64,000 nt of DNA from the NCBI RefSeq assembly GCF_000764305.2, contig NW_025939426.1, positions 65,957-129,956 on the forward strand, read 5' to 3'. Positions 12,001-22,528 of this stretch are shown piece by piece. A program made the position numbers and the translations under genes. Position 1 is the stretch's first letter, and every line of letters starts with the position of its first letter. The notes beneath the pieces are model-generated. The model was not told the origin of the DNA. It did not search any database and was given only the letters and a program-made list of their open reading frames with translations. This DNA comes from Hyalella azteca (Eukaryota > Arthropoda > Malacostraca > Amphipoda > Hyalellidae).

Positions 12001-15000
12001 CTGATACATATTTTTTAAAATTTTGCTTAGTATAATGGTTGGCTAAAACATAACTCATATCTTAGAATTATTAGATCAAAGTTACCTGTATTATTGTCTC
12101 AGATATATCAATTGCTACCCTATCCGAAGTTGCATTTTGTCAGAATCTTTCTATTTAGGACGTGAAATTAAAATGCAATCATCAGTACAGACATCAATAT
12201 TCGAATTAAAATCCGACATCTTTAATCAGAATTAAATTAAAAGGTTCACTTAGAAACGAACCAGGTTCAGCTGGAGTTGTTGGACGGACTGCTTTTTCAG
12301 TTGCAACTCCTGAAGCAGCTCACGACGCGCCAGTTCTTCTTCTTCAAGAATTTGTTTCCGAAGTCGCTGTTCTTGGCATCGGAGAAGCTCTTCTCTCGCA
12401 TAAGCAAAGTTTTTGGTGTCATTGGACCCAGAATTTGCAGTTTCGTCTTTGGGAATCCAGACAAGAAGGAAATATATTCCCGCAAGTACAAGTCGATCTT
12501 TGTGGCGTAGCATGCAATTTTCTTCAATGAGTTCACCGTTGACAAAGACCTCACAGCCGGAGGTGGCCTTGAGTGAGAGACTGCCTTGGTCGTTGTAGAT
12601 TGTGCTGCAATACCAAGAAAATACAAATTTGAAAAATGTTAAGGACATAAAACTGACTGAATCCAACAAACTGTGAACATGTAGATACGGTCAAAGAGCA
12701 CAATTAATCAAGTCCAAGAGTGAAGTGCATTTTAGTTGAGTGACGTGTCTAATGAATGAATTTGATCGTGGATGTAGTAATAGTATTTTTATAGTATCTA
12801 AAGAACCTTTTCAGTTGCATTCAACCCAAATTAGTAATGTAGACACATTAGTAATGTAGACAGAGCATTAGATTTGATAAAAATGTTGAATAAAAAAGAT
12901 TAGTAAGCTGAAAAACTCACCAATGAACGCCAGAAGAGTGCAGCCCTTTGAGAATGAGGTCGGTGTGCTGAGCGCCCAACGTCGTTGCTCCATCTTTCAA
13001 CGCATAACAAAGATGTTCACTGAGCTGTTCGTCGTCGCAGAGATTCACGAGGCACGGCCGTTCGTCGGAGGGCAGTACATCCCGTACAAAAATACCAGCT
13101 TTCTCGCATCGCCCCAGTGCAGCCGCAGCAGCACGAGCCGACTTCTCCAGGCGTCTGTTCCATTCTTCCTTGGCGCGGTGCAGTTGACTTGTGCAAGACG
13201 ATAACTCGTGCTTCAGAGCAGCTATTTCGCGCTCTCTAACTAGCATCTCCTCGGCGCGTCTAGCCTCCTCTTCTGCAAGTTGTTCGTTGGTCTTCTTCTG
13301 ATGGTTAGCAGGAGTGACAGGACTGCGCTCTGTGACGAACAGCTTCGTTGGCGACACGCGTAGCGAATGGCGCGCTCTCAGTCTCTCAACTTCGGCTTTC
13401 AAGCTCCTGAGAGTGAACAAAATAATTGAAAACAAAGAAAGGCACACATTCAACACTTCAAGTGGCAGGTGCGTTTCTGTTTCAACGACTGGTAATATAT
13501 AATTTATGAATCTCATTGAACCAAATTACCATTCAATTCGCGGCATATAGGCTTTTCGAGAGATCAGATCAATTATGAATTTTGGAAAATTTTATTTTAT
13601 AAGTTGTCATATGGAGTGCACTTGCATTCAGATTATAATATACTCATTCCCATTTTATTCCACAACATTATGAAGTTTACTGGCAGCTATTCTGACCTGA
13701 TGATGCGGGCGGCGGGGTCTTCGTTGATGTGCTTCACATTAACAATGTTGCGAGCTTGTCCAGCGTAGCGCAGGGTGGCCAGTGTCTCCTCGGCATAGCA
13801 GCTGGCAGGAGATATGGTCGCTAACATGGCCGTCTCACTATTGCCTCCCAATGACTCCTGTACGCAAGGTTACGTCAAAATTGGCTTTAGGGTTCCAATT
13901 ATATTGGAATTTTATACTCCAGTACGAAATACTAGTTTGGAATTGTATTACAAGTTTTGAATTGTAATTTATTTTCCAAGTCTGGAAATGTATTGTTTAA
14001 ATCCGAACTGAAGTATGCATATAGCCAGAAATTTGAACACAATGAAAAATGCACTAAAATAGAATTGGATAAGGTTAGCCATAGGTAAAATGGGAAGAAA
14101 GTGCTGCTTGGATCTAATATAGAGATAAGGATGAGACAAGACAGGTAATCTTATCTAGCGCGTGGTCTTAGGTTCGATAACCCAAATCCATTATTTAACA
14201 ACCCCAGTTTAGAATAATAAGCATGCGACATACATAAGACACTAAATTGCATTGGGCTTTAGGAAAAAAACTATGCTGCTGACGATTATTAGGAATTTCA
14301 TGTGGCTCACAAGTTAGATTTATTATACATAATCCCAAAAAAGGAATACTTCTGGGGCAATTTTTTAAAACTCGCTATGTTAACGTAAGTACTTACGCTC
14401 TATTTTCTTGTCTATGATTGGTGGATTTTGCTTGAAAGGCCGTCAATGATTGGCTGATGAACTTACGATCTCTTAACTTTTTTTGAAAGTATAGACACAG
14501 GCTCGTGTGAAGGCTCACCTTGAGGAGCCACGTGAGCACACTCTCTCTGTACGGCACAAAGCAGCGTCGCTTGCCGGTGGCGCTCTCGGCGAGCGCTGTG
14601 ATGACTTTGCCCAGCGTCAGCAGCGACTTGTTGATGCAAACGCCCTCCTGCACTCATGAACAGTGAGTAATTATTTATTGACGACATAAACAGATATTAA
14701 TTTATTTAAAAAAAATGGATAAACTCTCAAAATTAAGCTAAAACCAAACATTGGGAGGATGAAGTCAGTGGACCTTGATAAAAAACGGGAAAATGAAACA
14801 AATGCTTAAATACAATTTACAACAAATTTCAATTATATTTGGTTGGATAAACAAGCCGATAGAAGCAAAAAATAAATAACTGAAGTTACAGTAGTCTCTA
14901 AAATTGCTAAAATTTGAATTGTCAATGTTACAGGATGCAAAAGAGTTTGAACTTAAGGTTGACTGAAACTCGCTTTACGGAATAACAGCTAGCAACAGAA

Positions 15001-18000
15001 GAAATTGGAATAGGAAAAGTTCAAACTTACTGCTGATTTATACTCACTTTCATTCTGTCAGCATAGCCACCAGAGGCTCCGATGCGCTCACTGCCCGCCA
15101 GGTCGACAATGCTTATGTTGCTCACACGACTGTGCTGAAGCTCCTCTCCTCCAACGCTTTCCGTCTGCAAGTAATTATTAAGAATGCATTTAAAAATTAA
15201 TTACACTACCTAGCATAATAATTTTGCGGCATTATTCCAAAACAAATAAACTGTTCCAATCATGGTTTTGCTGGTTGTTCACAAATGCCAACTAAAACTC
15301 CTAATACTACTTATCACATTAACCTCCTCCAGCCTTATGATAAATTACTTGGAAAAAACACGAATCGAAAGAACCGCCGGCAATTGATGCCACTTGAATT
15401 TCTTACAGTTAGCCAAGATAAGTTACAGGATGAATAAAAACGCTATCAAGAATCAGTAATTTGGCAGACAATGCGGCAAATTAACATTACCTTTAATGAA
15501 GAAAATCTATTTCTAGCAGAAACTATTTGTACTGCGCAGTGTATTTGAAATAACCTGCAAATTAGGACACTTCATCGCTAGAGATGAGCCTCATTTAAAT
15601 GCAGCCAATAATTTGATAAGAAATCGGCATGCCAGCTCATAAATAAATTACTGCATAAGTAGCCAAAAAAATTTAGATTTTGAAAGTAATTAAAGTAAAT
15701 GGTCCAACAATTATCAAACACACTATTAGAATCATAATTTCAAGCTTTTCTTCATTGGGAGATCATGAAGATTCTTCAAAGATAACATAAACCAAGCATG
15801 GAATGAAGTATGTACAGAAAGAGTGGCGGTTCTTTTTCTAACCTGAGTGCGAGTGAGCTTCAGCGTGAAGACTGAGTGTGACCGCGATGACTTCTCATTC
15901 ATGCCAGTAGCAGCTATGGAACGCTCCCTGTTGCCGTGACACAGCCACATCTGCAAACAAAAATTTCTCATCAGTAAACATACTGGAGAAAAATATAGGT
16001 ACTATCTAATCAGTAAAAATACAGGACTTGCACTTCTAAGAAACAACTTATCTGATGTTTTGCTGTAATAGCACAGTACAACAAAACTATAAGTTTTTCA
16101 ATGCTATTACTCTCATGTTATTGCTACGACTATATCACCCATAAAAATAATGAAAAATTCAGAAAAATTTTAATGTCTAAACTCAGAAAATAACAAAATT
16201 CAGTGAAGTATAAGCATGAGAACCAATTACTTTTGAGTAAGCTTTGCAGAACATTCATTCATTGCTGGACATTGACAATCATTCATTCACTGCACTAATC
16301 TACAAGATAATTTCAACGGAAAAGGTGAAGGACTGCAATAATATGAACCTTGAGCTGCTCATAACTGGTGATAGGGTGCACCGCGGCTCCCACAATGTGT
16401 GGACCAAGTGTGGGATGTTCCCGCACACGCAGAGCCTCCCGCACTGCCCCTTCCTCATCCTCTTCACCCACGAGGTCGTAGAGCTTCTCGTTATAGATCT
16501 CTACGTAACTCATCTCCACTTGGAACTGCACTCGCTCATCGTCCTGCACAAATAAAGCCATGAGAAAAATTTAAAATCATTACAAATTACAGCAACACTT
16601 AAATAATTATGCATAGCCAGTTTTGACCACGAATTGTTTAGTTAAAAATTGACTTTTTAAAACAAATATCTAAAATTTTCTCAAGATGACATGGCACTTC
16701 AACAATGGTATATTTGGAGAGTTTTCTAAAATCATTTTAAAACAATTCCTGTTCTCTACATTTTCCTAGGGGTGAAAAAAGTCGGTATAATTTAGACTTC
16801 ACTTATTACTATAATTCCTCATGAAGGTCGTACTAAAGAATGAGGCTTGACCTGAGCAGGAGTGGCAGGAAGAGACAAGGAAGGACTGCCAGCCGTGCGT
16901 CCCTTGACCTCAGGACGACTGAAGAGATCACAACAGAAGCGTGGGATGATGCCCGCATCTGGGCCAGATTCGCTGCCAAGAATGCTGCAAATAGAAAAGA
17001 ATATAACATCAATAATGTTAATAAAATTAATTTTGTGCTTCTGAAAAGACAGTTGGACTATAAATTCAATCATGGCTGGATGCAAAGAACAAAATTCAAT
17101 GCAAAACATACGGTAGGAGATAAGATTCAATTACTAATGCACAGATGGAATATTGCAAGTATTGACAGTGGCCAAGTCATACTTCAAATGGCTCAATGAT
17201 TCAGATAGGAAAGTTCTGCCAAAAAACAAGAATAGTTCATCTGATAAATTTAAAGTTAAAATAAAATTTGAATTTGGAGTCAACTGCCTATGAATATTAT
17301 CAACAAGTTTAATAAAATAAAAGCCTACATTTTTTTATCAGAAAATATTAAAAATAAGTAACAAATCCAATTCAAATAGTGGGAAAAAATCTATCAAATA
17401 GATTAATTTCCTGAAATGCACCTGTATGTTTTTCCTGAACCAGTTTGGCCATAAGCAAAGAGACAGGCATTGTATCCTTGAAGAGCCCGGTCCAGTAACG
17501 GCCTCATGAGGGTATGATACACCTGTTCCTGGCTCGTGTTGCTGTCACTGAAGCAATGGTCATAAGTGAAGGCATGACAAGAGTCTGAGAAAACTGTTAT
17601 TTCCCGACCAACCACAGTCACAGCTCTTGAAACTCCTTCAGTTTCTTGCTCTCTGTAGATCAAGAGATATGGAGGTCATTGCTAAAGAAATTCACAAGGA
17701 ATCAAATCAAGGAATTGGCTCATCAAATAAACAAACAATATGGTAGTTTCCTGAAAAATAAATTCATGCTGTTCAACTGTTGGTAATAGCTTTATTTCAT
17801 CTTGGATAAGTTTCATCTCTAAGTAAGTTTAAATCAATACAAGCTATCTTGAAACAGGTTATGTTGAAGATTGTATTTGACATGCATTCTGTGCAAGGAA
17901 AGTAATGTAACTTAAACTTAACTTCATGCCAGTACCTATATCCTGCGCCATTAGGCTAAACAAAGAGAAAGAATGCTTAACAGAAGAAAATTTTATACAA

Positions 18001-19493
18001 GATACAAAATTAGCATCATGCATTGGAATGTAATTTCTTCAACATAATTTGAAGAAATAATTAATTGTTGTACACTATTGAGACTGAAATTTGTCCTTAA
18101 TAATGATGCCAACAAGGCAGACGTTTTAAAAACTGCTACCAAGACAACATTGAATGTGTGGTTGTTTTCATCTGTATAACATGTTTCCATGAGCTTGACT
18201 CACTTCCTTGAAAGAGGCCTAACTCTGACAGCCACAGTGACAGCAGACGTGCTTTCTTCAGCATTTGGCTGGAGATGAGAGCTGGACAAAGCAGGACTGC
18301 TGCAGTCACCTATTCCACACTCAGACCAATGTGGCTGCACCTGAGGAATTATCAGGAGAAATGAGAAAATTCTATCTTCAACTGCAATTACATTTAAGCT
18401 GATGCCTGTCCAACTTATTGCACATTCAGAGCAATGAATCTGAAATGAGGTTTGATAGATGACAAAATGTGAATTATAGATGAGAGTATTAAGTAACAGA
18501 TGAGTAGCAGAGGAAAATTGATAGAGTAGAAAACAAACTGTTAAACTCAAAAGTGCACCTTAAAAAGATCAATGGCAAATTACTAGAAATCAATAAGATG
18601 AAACAATAGATAATGTTCCAAATCACCTTGGGAATTTTTGGTGTTACAGCAGGGCTTATTGGTGGATGCAGTTGGCCAACTGAACGGCGTTTACTATCAA
18701 GGCTGGCTCTGTGGAAAAAAGGCATACCTAAATATATATGCACAATATGTTTACAAAATTATAGTTTAAATTCACTGAGAAGGGGATGAAGAGAGCACTG
18801 AATGTTTCTTGTAGTTCAGTTGGGAACAATAAAAAATTCCTTCATGAGTGAAATGTATGTTCATCTAAATGTTTTTTAAAGTATATAAACATTGACTGAG
18901 GGAGTTAATTAATTTCTATAACATGAAGAAATAGATAAATAAAGAGATATATTTAATATATTTACAATGCAGCTATTTGTACAAAGAAGAGGTAAGCACT
19001 AAAAATGATCCAAGTCATCCCATTTCATGGTAATTGCAGATGCACATAAAAATAAATCTCAATACCTTTGTCCAGTGGAAATATTCCTCATAAAAGTAGA
19101 TTTTGGTTGCAGAGGTGTGGTAGCACCATTCAATTTCTCCGGAATGTTGGCACTAGAACTTTGCTTGCTCAGAGGATGACTTCGATTTCTTTTACCAAGT
19201 GCATTTGAGGGAGTAAAAGCAGCATCTTCGTAAGCTTTAGGTCTCAAGGACGAGGAGCTGGAAAATGTCAAGCTTCCTTCACTCTTCAAGAGAGCTGGTG
19301 TTCCAGAAATTGGTGTTCTGGATTGAGTTGGTTTCTGTGGAGTTTTACTCAAAACTGCAGGTTTCACTGAACTATTGCCAAATTTTTTGGAAGAATGGCC
19401 ATCTTTAATTGAAGTTTCTGCACTTTGTGGAGCTGCTTTAGGAGTATTAGTCCGTCTCCCGCCAGCATTCTTCAGAGGGGTGACCAAAGGCAT
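4898..19493 (-). CDS. KIF14: KIF14-type kinesin (kinesin-3 family), complete gene, 22 coding exons
   Basis: Joined exons (minus strand, high to low coordinate) give 5,361 nt: 1,786 codons plus stop, with codon phase matching at every junction. Residues 1-200 are a Ser/Thr/Pro- and Lys-rich extension. The motor runs about 203-575: [12 protein letters not shown] start, P-loop GQTGSGKT at 284-291, switch I NEKSSRSH at 420-427, switch II DLAGSE at 459-464, then the [12 protein letters not shown] and [15 protein letters not shown] blocks. An FHA domain follows at about 690-787 (GATTLG, SGVHCTI, VFVNGE), then coiled coil at about 800-915, a long tail, and a basic Ser/Pro-rich end. The motor-FHA order, the [16 protein letters not shown] block and the N-terminal extension point to KIF14 (fly relative nebbish/Klp38B) rather than KIF1 or KIF13. 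Human KIF14, from memory about 1,650 aa, is slightly shorter. KIF14 proteins work at the spindle midzone and midbody in cytokinesis; that role here is inferred from family. No in-frame ATG precedes the chosen start before a stop. A CACTTAG acceptor-like site 1-2 nt upstream of the ATG suggests a 5' UTR intron. Confidence 0.93.
6249..6466 (-). CDS. KIF14: KIF14 coding exon 21
   Basis: Residues 1343-1415. [20 protein letters not shown] then a Leu/Gln-rich helix, [20 protein letters not shown], that could be coiled coil. Acceptor GTTGCAG, donor GCAG|GTAAAG (phase 1). Confidence 0.87.
6590..6698 (-). CDS. KIF14: KIF14 coding exon 20
   Basis: Residues 1307-1342. [19 protein letters not shown] then [12 protein letters not shown]. 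Acceptor TGAGCAG, donor AATCG|GTGAGC. The two leading bases complete a Glu codon begun in exon 19. Confidence 0.84.
7383..7674. repeat. KIF14: 59-bp minisatellite spanning KIF14 exon 19 end and intron 19
   Basis: TCAACAT recurs at 7441, 7502, 7561 and 7620, giving periods of 61, 59 and 59. Units contain ACCGTGGCTGGGGGGCTTAG on the plus strand. On the minus strand each intact unit has an acceptor-like ACTTATTTCAG about 25 nt before a donor-like CCACG|GTACGT. Confidence 0.9.
7641..7794 (-). CDS. KIF14: KIF14 coding exon 19, 3' end inside a minisatellite
   Basis: Residues 1256-1306. [20 protein letters not shown], an Ala/Leu helix, then [12 protein letters not shown] whose bases belong to the first unit of a 59-bp array. 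Acceptor GGCGCAG. Donor CCACG|GTACGT (phase 1) is repeated in later units. The last twelve residues are therefore repeat-derived and the true end is less certain than the rest. Confidence 0.72.
8276..8638 (-). CDS. KIF14: KIF14 coding exon 18
   Basis: Residues 1135-1255. [20 protein letters not shown] then a polar segment with [17 protein letters not shown], and a final helix [20 protein letters not shown]. Acceptor TTTCAG, donor TTCCAG|GTACGC, phase 0 at both ends. Confidence 0.87.
8905..9305. repeat. KIF14: 32-bp minisatellite in KIF14 intron 17
   Basis: About twelve units containing GACCAGCATCTCGCACAAAG, some shortened or diverged (for example CACAAAGAACAAACACCGACC). On the transcribed minus strand each unit carries GATGCTG|GTCAGTG or close variants, the same bases as the exon 17 donor. 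The period is not a multiple of 3, so all three minus frames rotate through the same peptide and stay open for long stretches. Confidence 0.9.
9299..9444 (-). CDS. KIF14: KIF14 coding exon 17, ending at edge of a minisatellite
   Basis: Residues 1086-1134. [17 protein letters not shown] then [17 protein letters not shown]. Acceptor TTGCCAG. The donor ATGCTG|GTCAGT lies in the first unit of the 32-bp array filling the start of the intron, so near-identical donors recur downstream. The first was chosen because it keeps phase 0 into exon 18 and adds no repeat residues. Confidence 0.78.
9590..9794 (-). CDS. KIF14: KIF14 coding exon 16
   Basis: Residues 1018-1085. [20 protein letters not shown] then [20 protein letters not shown]. 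No named domain. Acceptor GATGCAG, strong donor TCAA|GTAAGT (phase 1). Confidence 0.85.
10460..10624 (-). CDS. KIF14: KIF14 coding exon 15
   Basis: Residues 963-1017. [20 protein letters not shown] then a hydrophobic helix. Acceptor GAGTGCAG. The donor GCC|GTAATC is weak and was chosen because it alone keeps phase 0 into exon 16; GA|GTATAC, 8 bases earlier in the transcript, would shift the frame. Confidence 0.8.
11112..11252 (-). CDS. KIF14: KIF14 coding exon 14
   Basis: Residues 916-962. [17 protein letters not shown] then [20 protein letters not shown]. No long ATG-started frame covers it; it was found by translating between acceptor TTTCAG and donor CCAATG|GTGAGT, and it restores frame between exons 13 and 15. 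Confidence 0.85.
11662..11856 (-). CDS. KIF14: KIF14 coding exon 13: coiled coil
   Basis: Residues 851-915. Gln/Glu/Leu-rich, for example [20 protein letters not shown], continuing the coiled coil. It ends in an acidic stretch, [16 protein letters not shown]. Acceptor GTTGCAG, donor CAGAAA|GTGAGG. Confidence 0.88.
12262..12604 (-). CDS. KIF14: KIF14 coding exon 12: second half of FHA, coiled coil
   Basis: Residues 736-850. Completes the FHA core (HCTIYND, VFVNGE, RLVLAG, FLLVW), then a Glu/Gln/Leu-rich helix predicted to be coiled coil. Acceptor ATTGCAG, donor AACCTG|GTTCGT; the donor was chosen to keep phase 0 into exon 13. Confidence 0.92.
12921..13406 (-). CDS. KIF14: KIF14 coding exon 11: neck coiled coil and first half of FHA
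   Basis: Residues 574-735. Begins [11 protein letters not shown] (neck helix), then a charged segment [15 protein letters not shown] likely to be coiled coil. It ends in the first half of the FHA domain with [19 protein letters not shown] and GATTLG. Acceptor TCTCAG, donor CATTG|GTGAGT. Confidence 0.94.
13697..13857 (-). CDS. KIF14: KIF14 coding exon 10: end of motor, neck
   Basis: Residues 521-573. [18 protein letters not shown], then [17 protein letters not shown], which is the last motor helix, and the neck segment [10 protein letters not shown]. Acceptor CGTACAG, donor ATCAG|GTCAGA (phase 2). Confidence 0.95.
14519..14647 (-). CDS. KIF14: KIF14 coding exon 9
   Basis: Residues 478-520: [21 protein letters not shown], then [14 protein letters not shown]. 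These are the post-switch II helix and loop that bind the microtubule. Acceptor GTGCAG, donor CTCAAG|GTGAGC. Confidence 0.95.
15048..15164 (-). CDS. KIF14: KIF14 coding exon 8: switch II
   Basis: Residues 439-477. Contains [25 protein letters not shown] at 459-464 is switch II. Acceptor CTTGCAG, donor ATGAAA|GTGAGT, phase 0 at both ends. Confidence 0.94.
15843..15950 (-). CDS. KIF14: KIF14 coding exon 7: switch I
   Basis: Residues 403-438. Encodes the [22 protein letters not shown] block; SSRSH is switch I, which contacts the nucleotide gamma-phosphate. Acceptor TTTGCAG, donor ACTCAG|GTTAGA. Confidence 0.95.
16349..16543 (-). CDS. KIF14: KIF14 coding exon 6
   Basis: Residues 338-402. Contains [17 protein letters not shown], the conserved strand-helix of the motor, and [13 protein letters not shown], which matches the KIF14 pattern of REHP..GPYV. 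Acceptor TTGTGCAG, donor CTCAAG|GTTCAT, both phase 0. Confidence 0.93.
16852..16984 (-). CDS. KIF14: KIF14 coding exon 5
   Basis: Residues 293-337: [18 protein letters not shown] then a loop rich in Ser and Pro. AGIIPRFC is a conserved kinesin motor block. The 20-odd residue Ser/Pro insertion before exon 6 is longer than in most kinesins. The donor CTCAG|GTCAAG is weak by consensus but is the one that keeps phase 0. Confidence 0.88.
17422..17652 (-). CDS. KIF14: KIF14 coding exon 4: P-loop exon
   Basis: Residues 216-292. Carries the KIF14-like loop before the nucleotide site and the Walker A motif in [12 protein letters not shown]. The acceptor ends CTACAG; an alternative AG two bases on would break the frame. 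Donor ACAG|GTGCAT. Confidence 0.95.
18204..18340 (-). CDS. KIF14: KIF14 coding exon 3: start of motor domain
   Basis: Residues 171-215. Ends with the first motor strand, [13 protein letters not shown], the classic opening of a kinesin motor. Acceptor CCTCAG, donor AGGAA|GTGAGT (phase 2). Confidence 0.92.
18627..18708 (-). CDS. KIF14: KIF14 coding exon 2
   Basis: Encodes [22 protein letters not shown] (residues 143-170). Acceptor TTTCCACAG and donor AAG|GTGATT are both clear. The first base completes the Arg codon split from exon 1. Still part of the disordered N-terminal extension. Confidence 0.87.
19066..19493 (-). CDS. KIF14: KIF14 coding exon 1: start and N-terminal extension
   Basis: Starts with [14 protein letters not shown] and encodes residues 1-142 plus two bases of Arg143. 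Composition is Ser/Thr/Pro/Lys-rich, with several TP and SP sites ([14 protein letters not shown]) that could be mitotic kinase targets; that is inference. In mammalian KIF14 the matching region binds PRC1 and actin. Donor is CAAAG|GTATTG. Confidence 0.88.
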
Positions 19494-21878
19494 AGCTAAG
19501 TGCAGTAAATCACAACTTTTGAATTGCACTTAGAAGTGTAGTGTATAATGCTTACATTGAGCTGCCAAAAAATATTAATGAATTTAAAGTCATGAAAATT
19601 TACAGGAAATTCAACATATTCATTAAAATATGGTGAATTTTCAGTGCAACAAGCCTGTCCAGTGTCACTTATGACCAACCATCTATGGTGATAGGTTATG
19701 AGCCTAAAATAATCTGAAATGCTTTTCCCTGATTAGCACTAAGCATCAAGTAAATCTTCTTGGGCAATAATATTCAAAATTTTTCTGGAATCTCATGATC
19801 TAAATGTAGGTATAGTTTTTCAACTGTCAGATGTGCGGTAATCAATATAGCAGGAATATTGCAGCTCCAAAAATGGTGAAGACTGGAGAGGCAGTCTCAA
19901 AAGTCAGAAGGTAGATATATTCAATTGCTGACCTTGACTTGCCTCATTCTGGAAAATCAGGCAGAAAGTGGCAGAGCAGCTGAGCAATCAAAAATGGACT
20001 GATTCTAAAAAATCTCTGATTTACCATTATAGCAGCAGGTATTTGTGAAGGATGCTTGTGCTTGCAGTCACCTGTTGTTATGGCCCATGCATAATTTATT
20101 TTATAGAAAATACAAAAAATGGCACATTTTTACTTACTATTTAAAAAAAATGGCCTGTAAAATGATAGTTCTAACTGGAACAGACTTAAACCTGGACGGT
20201 TGTACCTGGACCAGTTTGTCGGACCAGATCATGATAAAATAGGTTAAAAATCATTTGAAATTTTTAGCAAACTTTTTGAATAAAATAATTGACTGGGCAA
20301 ATTGAAAACCTATAACATTTTAATAGAAGTTTTGCAAATTTATTTTAAAAAATTCACAGCAAAATTGATACCATTGCATTGGTCACAGAGAAGCCCATTT
20401 CTCAATCAAACTAATTAACAAACAATTATCTAAAACATTTAGGAAAAGTAGAACATTTCTACCAAAAAATTTGCTTTACTTTGAAAGAATTCTAGTCAGA
20501 CTCTTCACTCTTGTCTATTGCTTCTCAAAAAATTCTGGTTCCTGTCTCTCTGTGATCCAAATCCGGGACAAATTCATGGGCATTATTGTCCAATTCATGA
20601 GTGGCTTCTGCTAAAATTGACAGTTTGGCAAGTTACAATTAGAAACTTAATAAGCTTTTCCACCAATTACCAGCACTCCAGCTGTGAGCTGCCAGAACCA
20701 AGCATGGAAAACCTCTACTTTTAGGGCTGCAACTAGAGCTTTCCTGCGATTTTTGGAACCGCAAGATTTCTGCCAGATGAATTAGGGTAAACACTCCATA
20801 TTCTGACACCTTAAGGACATAGCAAGAAATAAATGGCTATAAATAGATCACCGTATGCGCAACTCGATTTCTGATTGGTTTATGTCACTCTCAAAACACC
20901 ACACTATGCGCCAGCAATGATGAAACATCACAAACTGTTACCATATTTATTGAAAAGCCTTTGGAATTCAAATCTACAAAATCACTGAATTCTGACACGT
21001 GTGTGACTAAATGCGGCATATCATGAGACCAATTCCAACAGCGCTTCAAAATCGTAATTCGTAATTCCGACGCCCTGTGTTAGAATTCCGATACCGGGAC
21101 CCTGTGTGAGCTGCCTCGGAATACGACACAGATTGGAACGAGCTGTGTGTGTCTAATTCCCAGCTGTGTCTGAATTAGTTTTTATGTGTCTAAAATCATC
21201 TCTTAACATAATCATCTATCAATTTATTTACCACTTAAAATCAGAAAATACAAGTATACTTAAAGGATTCCTGATATATTCAGTATTCACAGACTTATTT
21301 AAAATTCTCAAACCATAATAGGTATTCTTTCTACACAAACAGTTTATCACTATTTGGTAGAGCAAGGTCAACTATCAACTTTCACACATTTTTCTATGTT
21401 CTCACTGGGTGACATAGACTTTTGCTCTGAGGATCTTGAAATTTTCCCACCAGACCTAGTGACTATGTTTTGCTGAAATATATTGCGCGCAATAGCATGA
21501 CATCACTATTTCAATTTTCAACCATCTACTCATGCGCAGAAGCGGTGGAACTAAGACAAAGCTTAATGTAAAGGAATAAGTTGAAAAGTGTCCAAATTAC
21601 CCACAATGTTGGAATATGATGAGTTTATCCTACCTCCTACGTAATTGTTAACAAAATTGCACAATCAGGCAATGAGATTCCAAATGTAATAAAAATTCAT
21701 CACATTGGAGCTGCAAGATTTCAGAATTAAGTAGGAAAATTCCAATCCTGCTCTAGCTGAGTCTAGCGTAGTAGTGCAAAAACCAAAGTTGTAGCTACTA
21801 GCCTACTAGGTAAGTTGAAGCTCTATAAGTATAAGCCTTTATTTATATTTCTGATTTACAAGTCAAATGGGAGCAATA
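19494..21878. other. Upstream flank of KIF14, no gene seen
   Basis: Should contain the KIF14 5' UTR and promoter, but no TATA box, initiator or noncoding exon could be fixed. At about 20990-21180 there are scattered GAATTCCGA and CTGTGT repeats with no clear period. No long coding frame. Confidence 0.4.
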
Positions 21879-22125
21879 CTATTACCGGTATTATTGCAGA
21901 TTAACTACATCCAAAAAAAAGGGTGTTTTTTTTTTAATTATATGTTTTTTGGGGTGTAGATTACGAATCTGAAATCCATTTAGGTATTATTGCAAAAAAT
22001 CGGTTTTCCGATGCCGACCGCCAAAAATGGATTTCAGATTCGTAATCTACACCCCAAAAAACATATAATTAAAAAAAACACCCTTTTTTTTGGATGTAGT
22101 TAATCTGCAATAATACCCTATTACC
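21879..22125. mobile_element. 231-bp fold-back MITE with 8-bp target site duplication, hAT-like
   Basis: Element 21887-22117 is flanked by a perfect direct repeat CTATTACC at 21879-21886 and 22118-22125. Left arm 21887-21981 and right arm 22025-22117 are near-perfect inverted copies of about 94 bp (GGTATTATTGCAGATTAACT at the outer end). The visible difference is the length of one T/A run: ten in the left arm, eight in the right. The 43-nt loop holds a third copy of the terminus, GGTATTATTGCA, in direct orientation. An 8-bp duplication is typical of hAT transposases; no coding capacity is present. Confidence 0.88.
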
Positions 22126-22260
22126 AGTTTACCACCATATTTGAGATAGAGAATAGGTCTGAAATCACTTTGGATTTTTCTTAAATGGTGCTGGGCACGG
22201 GCCACGGTGACGGGGCACTAGTGACTAGTGAGTACCTAGACCTAGTACCTACTAGGCTAC

Positions 22261-22528
22261 TAATAATAATAATAATAATAATAGCGGTTTCAGCGTTTAT
22301 TAGGCCATAGGCCTGTTGCCGATTCTTAACATCGCAGAACATCCACAGCTTGTTGCGGTCTCAAACTCACAACTCACCAATTCAATTCTGCTGTGCTTAA
22401 CCACCCGGCCTCCTTGCCGATTCTGACCAGAAACTGGCGCACAGAGCTGGGATCGAACCCGCCCCTCTCTGCGCCAATCTTGGTAATCTGAAGTTCTGAA
22501 CTGTAACCACTGGGCCACCCTGCCCTGC
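22261..22528 (-). mobile_element. Dimeric tRNA-derived SINE, with (ATT)n tail
   Basis: Reverse-complement copy of the element at 23582-23823, including both tRNA-like heads and the AGGCCTATGGCCTAATAAACGC body. It ends in AAACCGCT followed by seven or eight ATT units (plus-strand AAT run 22261-22283), which shows what the intact 3' tail looks like. Confidence 0.85.

Noticed and set aside
14150..14190. GGTTCGATAACCC resembling a Pol III box B
   Set aside because: No matching box A or tRNA fold around it, and it lies in a KIF14 intron.
16840..17199. 119-codon plus-strand frame
   Set aside because: Antisense shadow of KIF14 exon 5 continuing into the intron.
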